Made by a program: the position numbers and the translations under genes
Origin: Membranihabitans marinus
GTDB lineage: Bacteria; Bacteroidota; Bacteroidia; Chitinophagales; Saprospiraceae
Direction of reading: 5' to 3'
Length of the DNA: 64,000 nt
NCBI RefSeq assembly: GCF_019802045.1
Contig: NZ_JAHVHU010000011.1
Span: 1-64,000 of the forward strand
Notes under the pieces: model-generated
Database searches by the model: none
The model's input: the letters and a program-made list of their open reading frames with translations, nothing else
What the model was told of the DNA's origin: nothing
Part shown: one piece after another, positions 25,802 to 34,947 of the stretch
How positions within the stretch are numbered: position 1 is the stretch's first letter
Layout of the letters: the number at the start of each line of letters is the position of its first letter

Positions 25802-26282
25802 AGTTTAACTACGCACCGGATATTTGCTTGGGATCGGCAACTCCTAGTGCTCTGTATCATAAAATATTATAAATAATAATTTACAATATATATAAATGAC
25901 TCACGCAGTGCACCACAAAATTGGGCCGTAGTAATTTATCGATTAAACCACCAGTGCTCCAATTCAAAAATACCGTACGAAATTTATAAATCGAAGCACA
26001 CGCTGGTTATCCAAAACAAATCCACCGCATCTACTTTGTGTTGAATAGAAGTTCTACTTCGCACTTCCTCACAATTGATCACATTGTCCAATAGGGGTAG
26101 AACTTTTTATAAAGTATTTCAAAAATGCCAAATAAAAGGTACCCGTTCATTGCTTGCATCGATGACCGAGCATGCAGGAGAACCTACAACTTACTGACTG
26201 TGGCATAAAATTTTATACTTTTAGATCGTGGATAAATAAAAATAGAAATACCTTTGTGCCCACAAACGCACGATCGTAGCCC
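25802..26282. other. Intergenic region without a recognised gene
   Basis: About 480 A/T-rich bases separate the TonB receptor from the glycosyltransferase cluster. No ORF with credible composition, tRNA or terminator with T-run was found. A -7 box near the right end (26249-26256) is the only signal seen. Confidence 0.5.
26249..26256 (+). promoter_or_regulatory. -7 box for the glycosyltransferase cluster
   Basis: TACCTTTG matches TAnnTTTG and is followed by TGCCC, a frequent Bacteroidota context. It lies 26 bases before the GT2 start codon. A -33 element is not evident. Confidence 0.45.
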
Positions 26283-26993
26283 ATGTATGAACTCACTATT
26301 CTGATCCCGATATACAACGAAGCGGAAAATATCCAACGACTTGGGAAAGAATTAAACGCCTACCTGACCCAGGCATCAAAGCGCACCAGTGTCCTTTTGA
26401 TCAATGACGGATCGAGTGATGAGAGTCAATCGGGCATTGAAAATATATGTGAGAAATACAAAGACTTCAATTACATCACCCTAGCACAAAATGGCGGGCT
26501 AAGTACAGCACTTAAGGCAGGCATTGACCAGGTCAGGTCACCCTTGATCGGCTATATGGATGCCGATCTTCAAACCACGCCGCAGGATTTTGAAACACTT
26601 CTACCCTACCTTAACGACTACGATTTGGTCAATGGAGTGCGTGTAGACCGGGAGGATTCGGGAATTAAAAAGCTCTCATCGACGATTGCCAACAAAATTC
26701 GACGCTCTTTCACCGGGGATGGCATGGATGATACGGGCTGCCCGTTAAAAATCATACGTGCAGAATATGCCAAAAACATTCCGATGTTCCGAGGATTGCA
26801 CCGATTCCTCCCGGCGATGATTTTACTCCAGAACGGACGGGTTATTCAGGTGCCGGTCCGACACTTTCCACGCACTGCTGGAACCCCCAAATACGGTTTA
26901 CTAAACCGGATCTGGGGACCGCTCATCGACTGCTTTGCTTTTCTGTGGATGAAAAGGAAATACATCCGGTATGAGATAAAAGCAAAAGGATGA
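26283..26993 (+). CDS. Family 2 glycosyltransferase (dolichol-phosphate mannose synthase-like)
   Basis: The 236-residue protein has the GT-A fold start ELTILIPIYNEAENIQRL, a nucleotide-binding INDGSSDES and a DXD-type IGYMDADLQTTP. No C-terminal membrane segments are seen, so it resembles soluble Dpm1/ArnC-like transferases that load a sugar onto a polyprenyl phosphate carrier at the cytoplasmic face. It overlaps the next gene by 4 bases. With the GT39 two genes downstream it forms a plausible make-and-transfer pair for envelope glycan or lipid modification. Confidence 0.9.
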   Translation: MYELTILIPIYNEAENIQRLGKELNAYLTQASKRTSVLLINDGSSDESQSGIENICEKYKDFNYITLAQNGGLSTALKAGIDQVRSPLIGYMDADLQTTPQDFETLLPYLNDYDLVNGVRVDREDSGIKKLSSTIANKIRRSFTGDGMDDTGCPLKIIRAEYAKNIPMFRGLHRFLPAMILLQNGRVIQVPVRHFPRTAGTPKYGLLNRIWGPLIDCFAFLWMKRKYIRYEIKAKG

Positions 26994-27622
26994 GTACCTG
27001 GGTTATATATGGCATTGGATTTCTTGCTCAGCTGCTTTTTTCCAGCCGCCTGATCGTGCAATGGTTGCTTTCAGAACGATACAGGCGGGTGATCACGCCC
27101 TCTATTTTTTGGAAACTCAGCCTGCTGGCATCCCTTCTACTATTTGCCTATGGCTATTTCCGGCATGATTTTGCCATTATGTTGGGGCAATCCCTAACTT
27201 ACTTCATCTACATCCGCAATCTCCAACTGCAGGGAGAATGGCAAAAAGCCCCCAGAGTGGTTCGGTATATCTTACTATTGGTTCCTATTATTGCGGTAAT
27301 AGTCGGGTACAACCACAGTACGTATGATTTTTCACTCCTCCTAGACAATGAGAGCATTCCATATTGGTTATTGATGCTCGGTATTGGTTCCCAAATTCTG
27401 TTCACATTCCGATTTATCTACCAATGGATCTACTCCGAAAAATACAAAGTCAGCGAATTACCTGTTGGATTTTGGCGACTGAGTGCAGCTGGCGCTACAC
27501 TCATTCTGATCTATGCGATCTTTCGACGGGACCCTGTACTCCTGGTCGGACACATCGCCGGTTTGACGATTTATGTACGAAATATTGTGATCTGGAAAAA
27601 TCAAAAGTATGAAGTTTCCTGA
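26990..27622 (+). CDS. Membrane protein with lipid-A-disaccharide synthase N-terminal (LAB_N) domains
   Basis: The 210-residue protein contains two similar halves. IGFLAQLLFSSRLIVQWLLSE near residue 5 and GIGSQILFTFRFIYQWIYSEK near residue 125 are each followed by membrane helices, and ITPSIFWKLSLLAS parallels LPVGFWRLSAAGA. These are LAB_N domains, found alone next to GT2 and GT39 genes. Their function is not established; a carrier-lipid flipping or scaffolding role has been suggested by context. It overlaps both neighbours (4 and 14 bases), so the three genes are tightly coupled. Confidence 0.85.
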   Translation: MSTWVIYGIGFLAQLLFSSRLIVQWLLSERYRRVITPSIFWKLSLLASLLLFAYGYFRHDFAIMLGQSLTYFIYIRNLQLQGEWQKAPRVVRYILLLVPIIAVIVGYNHSTYDFSLLLDNESIPYWLLMLGIGSQILFTFRFIYQWIYSEKYKVSELPVGFWRLSAAGATLILIYAIFRRDPVLLVGHIAGLTIYVRNIVIWKNQKYEVS

Positions 27623-29255
27623 AAAGCTGTACCCATTTGCGATTCTGTTCGTTTGCATCATTTTGTTTCTTCCCCACCTGGGAATCCTTCCGGTCAATAT
27701 AATGGAAGCCAGAAACTTTATTACCGCCCGCGAGATGCTCCATGATCAGCACTGGATTCTGACGACCATGAACGCTGAACCGCGGTATGAAAAACCACCA
27801 TTGCCCACATGGATCACGGCGCTATCAGGAGCTGTATTTGGTTTAAAGAATACAGGACCATTGCGTTTTCCCGCTGTTCTGATGGCCGTATTATTGGCGT
27901 GTACTTTTTATTACTTTGGAAAAAAGATCTCCAATAATGCTCGGTATGCCCTGAACAGCACCCTACTCCTGATGACGTCATTTTACATATTGTGGGCGGG
28001 ACGCAATGGTCAATGGGACATCTTTACCCACGCATTTATGATGGGTGCCATATACCAGATATACCGGCTATTTACTTCAGAAAATCACCGGATCGGTCAC
28101 GCACTGATGGCTGGATTATTCCTAGGATTTTCGTTTATGAGCAAAGGTCCGGTATCACTCTATGCTCTCTTTTTACCCTTTTTGATTGCTTGGGGTTGGG
28201 TCTACCGATTTGGTGCTTCAGCTAAACCCAATCTTCGTAAACTATCACTCCCGATTGTTCTGCTGGTGCTTGTCAGCCTAATCATTTCCAGCTGGTGGTA
28301 TGTTTATATCTATCTTTTCGATACACACGAAGCGCAGGCCATCACCACGAAAGAGGTGGCCAACTGGCAAAGTTATCAGGTAAAACCTTTTTATTATTAC
28401 TGGAGTTTCTTTATTCAGAGCGGCGTCTGGACTATTGCTGCATTTGTCAGTTTACTGTACCCGTACCTGCGCAAACGAGTACCCAATTTAAAATTATATC
28501 GATTCACGCTTTTGTGGACATTGGCCTCCGTGGTACTGCTATCCATTGTTCCTGAAAAGAAAGCACGGTATTTGCTTCCGGTCCTGATTCCCCTGGCATT
28601 GAATACAGGGTGTTACATGGAATATCTTTTTCGTCGGTATGGTCCCAAAATGAATAGTATGGAAAAAATCCCAGTGTGGGGTCAGTTTGGACTGGTAGGT
28701 ACTCTGGGTATTATTCTGCCTTTTGCTGGGTATGCCGTTTTACAAGAACATCTTACGGGCTATTGGTTATGGTTTATTTTACTCGCTATTGCGCTCCCGA
28801 TCCTTGGACTGCTTATTTTCCGAGCATTGCTAAAAGGTCAGATCGACCGGGGATTTTATCTGACCATCGCATTCATGGGTACAATTGTACTATTTGGGTT
28901 TCCTTTGTCTGACGCCATGGCTGTAAACCCCCAATACAAAGGACTGTCCGAGCTCCACAAGTGGGAAGACTCGACCCGGCTTCCAGTGTATGAATTCAAG
29001 GAGGCATCGCCCGAATTGATCTGGGATTATGGTGCCCCCCTTCCTGTTCTTTACTGCCAGGATACCTTTTCAGTTCCGGATCAAAACAAATTTGGATTGT
29101 TGGCTTTCGATATCCTGGAGGAAGAGGTGCATACCGTGTTCAAAGATTTCCACATTAAAAAAATCGGACACTTCGATATGAATCCCCGCGGCCCCACACA
29201 AAGCGGGTACAATGGTCGTTTGTATCGTGATTTTTATTTAATCTCCGCTCAATAA
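27609..29255 (+). CDS. GT39 / ArnT-like membrane glycosyltransferase
   Basis: The 548-residue integral membrane protein has about ten hydrophobic segments. The N-terminal loop ILPVNIMEARNFITAREML, with an acidic residue near the first helix, and NAEPRYEKPPLPTWI match the PMT/ArnT family signature. These enzymes transfer a sugar from a polyprenyl-phosphate donor to lipid A or proteins on the periplasmic side. Its donor could be made by the GT2 encoded two genes upstream. The acceptor is unknown. Confidence 0.9.
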   Translation: MKFPEKLYPFAILFVCIILFLPHLGILPVNIMEARNFITAREMLHDQHWILTTMNAEPRYEKPPLPTWITALSGAVFGLKNTGPLRFPAVLMAVLLACTFYYFGKKISNNARYALNSTLLLMTSFYILWAGRNGQWDIFTHAFMMGAIYQIYRLFTSENHRIGHALMAGLFLGFSFMSKGPVSLYALFLPFLIAWGWVYRFGASAKPNLRKLSLPIVLLVLVSLIISSWWYVYIYLFDTHEAQAITTKEVANWQSYQVKPFYYYWSFFIQSGVWTIAAFVSLLYPYLRKRVPNLKLYRFTLLWTLASVVLLSIVPEKKARYLLPVLIPLALNTGCYMEYLFRRYGPKMNSMEKIPVWGQFGLVGTLGIILPFAGYAVLQEHLTGYWLWFILLAIALPILGLLIFRALLKGQIDRGFYLTIAFMGTIVLFGFPLSDAMAVNPQYKGLSELHKWEDSTRLPVYEFKEASPELIWDYGAPLPVLYCQDTFSVPDQNKFGLLAFDILEEEVHTVFKDFHIKKIGHFDMNPRGPTQSGYNGRLYRDFYLISAQ

Positions 29256-29523
29256 CATCGGTCCCACAACATACACCTTTGATTCCTCTTTCATGTGCAT
29301 GGTATCAGAAAACAGCCAGTATAAGAACAGACATCTTTTAAATATTCAAAGGAAACCACTTCCAAATTCAGGCTGATGGGTTGATGACCAGGCATCCTTT
29401 CCCATTGGCACATAGTATAGCCTCCACGGGTAGGTCAAGACGCCTCATCGAACCCCGGTGTTGGAAAAAAAGGAAGAATGGGTAATCAAATGTATCCGGA
29501 ACATCAATAACTGTGTTTGAGAT

Positions 29524-29757
29524 TTATTTCCAGTAATCATTCGCTGCAGCCACCGTCTGAAAATTAATAGCAACAACCTGTGATGCAGCAGTCAGCCCCA
29601 TCGCATCTTCTGCGTAGTCGTTCCGCAGCCTTTTTAACACCTCGACATCGGGTTGTGTGGATTTCACACCCATACGAGATAATTTCAAAGCAAGTTCAAA
29701 ACCTTCCTGAGCGGTTTTGGTCTGAAGCGAAGGAAGCCATACCTCTTGATTGGACAT
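29524..29757 (-). CDS. Small protein of unknown function
   Basis: From the ATG at 29757 the product is 77 residues with a predicted soluble, mostly helical character (QEGFELALKLSRMGVKSTQ, DVEVLKRLRNDYAEDAMG). No motif is recognised. The frame extends to 29844 but the added 29 residues are hydrophobic and lie in A/T-rich DNA, so the internal start is preferred. It is a single gene between divergent neighbours. Confidence 0.55.
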   Translation of the reverse strand: MSNQEVWLPSLQTKTAQEGFELALKLSRMGVKSTQPDVEVLKRLRNDYAEDAMGLTAASQVVAINFQTVAAANDYWK

Positions 29758-29926
29758 AATAATTATAGATTTAAATGAAAGAAAAGATAAATATATAAAA
29801 TATGATGGGTTGTGTACCTGTTTTACGGAAAAAATTAAGATCATCGAATCCTGATTACAATATCTGTCCGACAGCAGATTATCTCATCTATTTTTAATAT
29901 ATTGGGACAAAAATAACTACCAATCC

Positions 29927-30757
29927 ATGGCCCAATTTATAAGTCCAAAGTATGCCAACCTTCGGGAACTGGCGCAGGAATGCAAAGCAGAATATCAATC
30001 GGCTCGACCTTTCCCCTATATTTATTTTGACAATTTCTTTGATCCAGAATTTCTCAGTTCGGTACTCGATGAATTTCCCGACCTGGAGAAGAAAAAAGAA
30101 ATACATTATAGCAACCCCAATGAAGAAAAATTAGCTACCCGGGGTGAATACTCCTTTCAGGAAAATACCAGAAAACTGGTTCATTATCTAAACTCCCAGC
30201 CCTTTCTTGAGTTTCTCAATGAAATGACGGGAATTAAGGAAACGCTCGTGCCCGATCCCTATTTTGAGGGTGGTGGATTCCATCAAATCAAGCCCGGCGG
30301 GTTTCTGAAAGTCCACGTCGACTTTCACAAACACCGGAAAATGAACCTGGACCGGCGATTAAACCTGTTGATTTATTTGAATAAAGACTGGAAAGAGGAA
30401 TACGGGGGGCACTTTGAACTGTGGAAAACCGACATGTCCGAATGCGGTGCCCGGATCGCTCCGTTATTCAATCGGGTCGCTCTGTTCTCCACCACCGATT
30501 TGTCGTACCACGGTCATCCGGATAAACTGACCTGCCCGCCGGACCGCTCCCGAAAGTCGCTGGCACTTTATTACTATTCCAATGGCCGGTCAGATTCTGT
30601 CGACACGGTAACCGGCAAACGGATTACCACGACGTTTGCCTCCCGCAAAGGGCAAGATTCTCCACGAATGAAAGTGTACAACAATGCGGTCAATCTGGCC
30701 AACGACTTGCTACCACCCATCGTGGTCCGGACCATCAAAAAGTTCAGGAACACATGA
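29927..30757 (+). CDS. 2-oxoglutarate/Fe(II)-dependent oxygenase (prolyl-4-hydroxylase-like)
   Basis: The 276-residue protein has the jelly-roll dioxygenase facial triad: HVDFHKH near residue 130 (HxD), a distal histidine in LSYHGHPDKL near residue 196, and a 2-oxoglutarate-binding basic residue in SRKSLALYYY. FHQIKPGGFLKVHVD and LNLLIYLNKDW are typical of the 2OG-FeII_Oxy_3 group. The substrate is unknown. It stands alone about 120 bases before the phosphatase gene. Confidence 0.88.
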   Translation: MAQFISPKYANLRELAQECKAEYQSARPFPYIYFDNFFDPEFLSSVLDEFPDLEKKKEIHYSNPNEEKLATRGEYSFQENTRKLVHYLNSQPFLEFLNEMTGIKETLVPDPYFEGGGFHQIKPGGFLKVHVDFHKHRKMNLDRRLNLLIYLNKDWKEEYGGHFELWKTDMSECGARIAPLFNRVALFSTTDLSYHGHPDKLTCPPDRSRKSLALYYYSNGRSDSVDTVTGKRITTTFASRKGQDSPRMKVYNNAVNLANDLLPPIVVRTIKKFRNT

Positions 30758-30880
30758 GTAATTTTTAATTCTCATTTTTTAGTTTTTAATGGAGCATTCC
30801 CGGGTTGGAGAGATAGCAATAATTATGGGGGATGTACTTTTGGGGAGAAATCTGAAATCTGAACCTGAAATCAAATAAGT

Positions 30881-31594
30881 ATGCGACGGCTGATCATAGG
30901 AGATATACACGGAAACCGGGATGCCTTATTATCTGCACTGGAAGCGTCCAATTATGATCCCACATCGGATCGATTGTTCTTTGTGGGTGATTACATTGAC
31001 CGACACCCCCATTCGAAGGAAGTTGTAGATCTTATACTGACATTCCCGGACAAGGTCTGCATTCGAGGCAATCATGATCAGTTTATGATCGATTTTCTTC
31101 ACCAGGATCATAACCAAAAAAGCATTTCATCCGTGTGGGCGGAACACGGCGGGCGATCCACTCTGGAAAGCTATGGATTTAAAATGAGATCCAATAAAAA
31201 AAATAAGATCTTATCTTCCGGTACAATTCCTCCGGATCACGTCGATTTTTACAACTCACTCATACCATACCAAGTCACACCGGACAACAAAGCTGTGCTG
31301 CACGGCGGATTTGATCTCAATCTCCGGGACATGTCAGCAAATTATATCATCTGGGATCGACTGATGTGGAAGACCGCCATCGAAGAACACGCCCGGGGTC
31401 AAGCCACCTTCTCCTGCTTTACAAGGTTTCAAATGTTATTCATCGGACATACCAATCTACTGAGTTTCCCGGGTCAACAAGAATGTTTGCCCCAAAAAAG
31501 ATTAAACGTCTGGAACATTGATACCGGCGCTGGATTTACCGGTCCATTGACCATCATGGATATGGATACGGAGGAATTTTGGCAATCGAAGTAA
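30881..31594 (+). CDS. Calcineurin-like metallophosphoesterase (PrpA/ApaH-like)
   Basis: The 237-residue protein carries the three metal-binding blocks of the phosphoprotein-phosphatase group: GDIHGN near residue 8, GDYIDRHP near residue 33 and IRGNHDQ near residue 61. GHTNLL lies toward the C-terminus. The family includes serine/threonine protein phosphatases and diadenosine tetraphosphatase; the target here is not known. The gene is immediately followed by the duplicated DUF559 module. Confidence 0.9.
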   Translation: MRRLIIGDIHGNRDALLSALEASNYDPTSDRLFFVGDYIDRHPHSKEVVDLILTFPDKVCIRGNHDQFMIDFLHQDHNQKSISSVWAEHGGRSTLESYGFKMRSNKKNKILSSGTIPPDHVDFYNSLIPYQVTPDNKAVLHGGFDLNLRDMSANYIIWDRLMWKTAIEEHARGQATFSCFTRFQMLFIGHTNLLSFPGQQECLPQKRLNVWNIDTGAGFTGPLTIMDMDTEEFWQSK

Positions 31595-31812
31595 AAAAGC
31601 ACTTTTCCCGCCCAGCTGTGGTGTCGAGTTTTCCCACACTTTATGGGTTATGGGGTTTCCCCACCCCCTTGATCCCCCGCCAGCGGGGGACACTTGTGCC
31701 AATCCCCCTCATCACGCTTCTGCATCAATCTCGATTCTGGTGAACCAATGACCCACGAAGTCTTTCTTTGGGATGATTCTGGGAAAAAGATGCACAAAAT
31801 GAAGTATTTAAA

Positions 31813-32220
31813 CTAGGATCTCCCCCGCTGGCGGGGGCCGGGGGGTGGGACAAGTGCATTTGAGGTAATCCAGTCTCCTATAATTATTGATACATCATCA
31901 ATCTTATTCAATACTTCCCATGATGAAAATCTTAACGTGGTAAAACCCATATCAGATAATCTTTTGTCTCGTTTTTTATCTCTCCTGCATGCATCTTCAC
32001 TCTCGTGCGTAAGGCCATCCACTTCGATGATGAGCTTAAGGGGAAGACATACAAAATCGACAATGTATGAACCAATTGGACGCTGTCGTCGAAACTGATA
32101 TCCTTTCATTTGTCTTCTGCTTAATAGATACTTCCACATGCAAGCTTCAGATTTGGTCATACTTTTTCTGTTATGGTTTGCTGAACCTCTCAGATTTCTA
32201 TTGTAATAGTGATGTCCCAT
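31813..32220 (-). CDS. DUF559 (Vsr-like) endonuclease-domain protein, copy A
   Basis: The product is 135 residues from the ATG at 32220; a GTG at 32250 would add ten residues but lies in the hairpin. It has the PD-(D/E)XK-like DUF559 core: FRRQRPIGSYIVDFVCLP with the catalytic aspartate, then LKLIIEVDG with the second acidic residue, and a conserved C-terminal LRFSSWEVL. Related Vsr enzymes nick mismatched DNA; DUF559 function is not established. The last residues PPPGPRQRGRS are encoded by the GC-rich palindrome flanking the module. Confidence 0.85.
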   Translation of the reverse strand: MGHHYYNRNLRGSANHNRKSMTKSEACMWKYLLSRRQMKGYQFRRQRPIGSYIVDFVCLPLKLIIEVDGLTHESEDACRRDKKRDKRLSDMGFTTLRFSSWEVLNKIDDVSIIIGDWITSNALVPPPGPRQRGRS

Positions 32221-32381
32221 AGGCCTGATCTTTCTAGGATTTCTATCCACAGATCGTGGATAGAATGTACAGAAATAATCTCAATTATTTCTATTCATTT
32301 TTCCGAATTTATCACCCCTCTCCTGTGGTGTCGAGTTTTCCAAACCCTTCATCGGTTATGGGGTTTCCCCACCCCCTTGAT

Positions 32382-32501
32382 CCCCCGCCAGCGGGGGACA
32401 TTTGTGCCAATCCCCCGCCAGCGAGGGACACTTGTGCCAATCCCCCGCCAGCGAGGGACACTTGTGCCAATCCCCCGCCAGCGGGGGACACTTGTGCCAA
32501 T
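32382..32501. repeat. Four-copy 30-bp tandem repeat
   Basis: Four exact-length 30-bp units begin CCCCCGCCAGCG and end CTTGTGCCAAT or a close variant. Units 1 and 4 keep the palindrome CCCCCGCCAGCGGGGG. Units 2 and 3 carry G to A in the right arm. Module copy A has only one unit at the same place, so the array expanded after or during duplication. Confidence 0.9.
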
Positions 32502-32610
32502 CCCCCTCATCACGCTTCTGCATCAATCTCGATTCTGGCGAACCAATGACCCACGAAGTCTTTCTTTGGGATGATTCTGGGAAAAAGATGCACAAAATGA
32601 AGTATTTAAA

Positions 32611-33018
32611 CTAGGATCTCCCCCGCTGGCGGGGGCCGGGGGGTGGGACAAGTGCATTTGAGGTAATCCAGTCTCCTATAATTATTGATACATCATCAAT
32701 CTTATTCAATACTTCCCATGATGAAAATCTTAACGTGGTAAAACCCATATCAGATAATCTTTTGTCTCGTTTTTTATCTCTCCTGCATGCATCTTCACTC
32801 TCGTGCGTAAGGCCATCCACTTCGATGATGAGCTTAAGGGGAAGACATACAAAATCGACAATGTATGAACCAATTGGACGCTGTCGTCGAAACTGATATC
32901 CTTTCATTTGTCTTCTGCTTAATAGATACTTCCACATGCAAGCTTCAGATTTGGTCATATTTTTTCTGTTATGGTTTGCTAAACCTCTCAGATTTCTATT
33001 GTAATAGTGATGTCCCAT
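32611..33018 (-). CDS. DUF559 (Vsr-like) endonuclease-domain protein, copy B
   Basis: This is a second copy, 135 residues, differing from copy A at only two residues (Leu for Ser and Asn for Ser in LANHNRKNM versus SANHNRKSM). All putative catalytic residues are kept. It lies 798 bases from copy A in the same orientation, has the same hairpin over its start and the same palindrome-encoded tail. Both copies look intact, so a selected function or very recent duplication is implied. Confidence 0.85.
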   Translation of the reverse strand: MGHHYYNRNLRGLANHNRKNMTKSEACMWKYLLSRRQMKGYQFRRQRPIGSYIVDFVCLPLKLIIEVDGLTHESEDACRRDKKRDKRLSDMGFTTLRFSSWEVLNKIDDVSIIIGDWITSNALVPPPGPRQRGRS

Positions 33019-33374
33019 AGGCCTGATCTTTCTAGGATTTCTATCCACAGATCGTGGATAGAATATACGGAAATAATCTCAATTATTTCTATTCATTTTT
33101 CCGAATTTATCACCCCTCTCCTGTGGTGTCGAGTTTTCCAAACCCTTCATGGGTTATGGGGTTTCCCCACCCCCTTGATCCCCCACCAGCGGGGGACATT
33201 TGTGCCATAAACGTTCTTGTCTGTTGATAGTCGATAATGAAAGTACAGTGGCAAGCCTTTTTATGGCGCTGCATCAAAGCATAATCAAGTTATGATAACC
33301 ATCTAAAAGTGTAAGCCCCAGGTAAATCCAGGAGTGGTGTAAAAATTCTTTGTCTACCACTTCCAAATCCATCA

Positions 33375-34946
33375 CTACGCAAACCGGATGTAGAAGAACA
33401 ACACAATCGCAGTAATAATCCCCCACCAGAGGAGTGGACTGCGTATCCCTTTGTACAGTTCACGCTCCCCGACCGGTAATTTTAAGCTGTCCCTGGTCCA
33501 GATCAATCCTTCCAGTTCAGCAGCGGATTTCGGTTTGGTAACCAAACTAATCAACACACAAATACCGATGCAAACCCAGAAAACGATCCCGGTTCGATTG
33601 AAAAAAGGCATATCAGGAAACCACAGCTCCATCGCAATAGACATTGGAATCGTCAGAAATCCGGCAGTCAGTGCACCGGCATTTGTCGTTCGTTTCCAGA
33701 GAATGCCGAGTAAAAACATCACAGCAATCCCCGGCGTAAACAGACCGTACGCATTGAGGATATACAAAAAAACCGGTTTGTCGGAATGCTGTAGGAACAC
33801 CGCAGTTGTAATAATACCAAGCAAAATAATAACCGCTCCCGAGATGCGGCCAAAACGAACAGCGCTTTTATCCGACGACTTATTTTTAAAAAAAGGCAAA
33901 TAAATATCAACTGTCAGTATGGTTGTAGACGAATTGATGGCCCCGGACAAATGCGACATCATAGCTGCTATAAGACCGGCCATAACCAGACCGACCAATC
34001 CGGCCGGTAGCAAGGTTTCGACCAATAATGGGAAGAGCAAATCCGGCTGATCGAGATCCGGAAATATTTTTGGCGCGACCAATGCCGGAACAACGATAAT
34101 CAACGGAATAAGAAATTTCAAATAATCACTGAATATCACTCCCATCCGGGCATGCCACTCGTTCTTGGCAGCCATCACCCGCTGTACGATAAACTGATTC
34201 GTCGCATTGTAAAAAACACTAATGCATATGATTCCGCCCAAATACATGGTCCAGGGAAAATCCGGATCATCGGCCGGATAAAACATCTGCCAATCGCCAG
34301 AGGTTTCCCAGACCGCCGACCATCCCCCGGTCTCCTGAATCGTAAAATAACTTAATGCAAAGCCCCCAAATAAAAGCACGCCGAGTTGGAGCATCTCCGT
34401 CCAGACGACGGCCCGCAATCCCCCGGCAATGGTATAAATCCCTGTCAATACCGCCAAAACGATGGCACTGGTCATGACCGGAATATCAATCAGGGTATGC
34501 AGGGCTAATGCGCCCAGATAGAGTACTCCACCGATCTCGACCAAAATATAAGTCAGTAAAATCAATACCGAATAAACGGTCCGGGCGGCCGTTCCAAACC
34601 GGTGATACAAAAACTCGGGCACCGTATAGAACCCTTTTCGTAGATAAAAAGGAAGAAATATCCACAGCAATGCATTGAATCCGATCAGAATAGCGCCCCA
34701 CTCGATAACCACAGCCACAAAGCCCCGATCGTAAGCCACCCCCATCACGCCAACCAGATGGTGGCTGCTGATATTGGCTGCCACGATACTCCCCCCGATC
34801 ATGTACCACGGCAATTTATCACCCGCCAGAAAATAATCTCTCTTTGATTTGGTACCGCGCATTGCTGCATAAATCCCAAGGCCAAAAACGGCAATGATGT
34901 ACAAACTAAAGACAGCAATGTCGAGCGGGGTCAGATTTAAATTCAT
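33375..34946 (-). CDS. Sodium:solute symporter (SSS family)
   Basis: The 523-residue protein has about 13-14 hydrophobic segments and the SSS hallmarks: GIYAAMRGTKSKRDYFLAGD after helix 1, LVGVMGVAYDRG, and GLIAAMMSHLSGAINSSTTI, the sodium-site helix. It imports a sugar, sugar acid or similar solute with Na+. It is the last gene of a minus-strand catabolic operon, beginning one base after the ceramidase-like gene ends. It may import the compound processed by the dehydratase, SDR and aminotransferase encoded upstream. Confidence 0.92.
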   Translation of the reverse strand: MNLNLTPLDIAVFSLYIIAVFGLGIYAAMRGTKSKRDYFLAGDKLPWYMIGGSIVAANISSHHLVGVMGVAYDRGFVAVVIEWGAILIGFNALLWIFLPFYLRKGFYTVPEFLYHRFGTAARTVYSVLILLTYILVEIGGVLYLGALALHTLIDIPVMTSAIVLAVLTGIYTIAGGLRAVVWTEMLQLGVLLFGGFALSYFTIQETGGWSAVWETSGDWQMFYPADDPDFPWTMYLGGIICISVFYNATNQFIVQRVMAAKNEWHARMGVIFSDYLKFLIPLIIVVPALVAPKIFPDLDQPDLLFPLLVETLLPAGLVGLVMAGLIAAMMSHLSGAINSSTTILTVDIYLPFFKNKSSDKSAVRFGRISGAVIILLGIITTAVFLQHSDKPVFLYILNAYGLFTPGIAVMFLLGILWKRTTNAGALTAGFLTIPMSIAMELWFPDMPFFNRTGIVFWVCIGICVLISLVTKPKSAAELEGLIWTRDSLKLPVGERELYKGIRSPLLWWGIITAIVLFFYIRFA

Positions 34947-34947
34947 A

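Larger units (their letters stand above)
31616..33207. repeat. Tandem-duplicated DUF559 module (two full copies and a partial third)
   Basis: Starting at CTGTGGTGTCGAG, copy A spans 31616-32322, copy B 32323-33120 and a truncated copy C 33121-33207. A and B differ mainly by 90 extra bases in B, which are three more copies of a 30-bp repeat. Each module holds the palindrome CCCCCGCCAGCGGGGG, a minus-strand DUF559 nuclease gene whose end reads into the same palindrome in inverse orientation, and a perfect 10-bp hairpin (TTCTATCCAC / GTGGATAGAA) over the gene start. Near-identity implies recent duplication. No transposase is present. Confidence 0.85.

Noticed and set aside
32382-32501. CRISPR array
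   Set aside because: The 30-bp units are contiguous, with no variable spacers between them.
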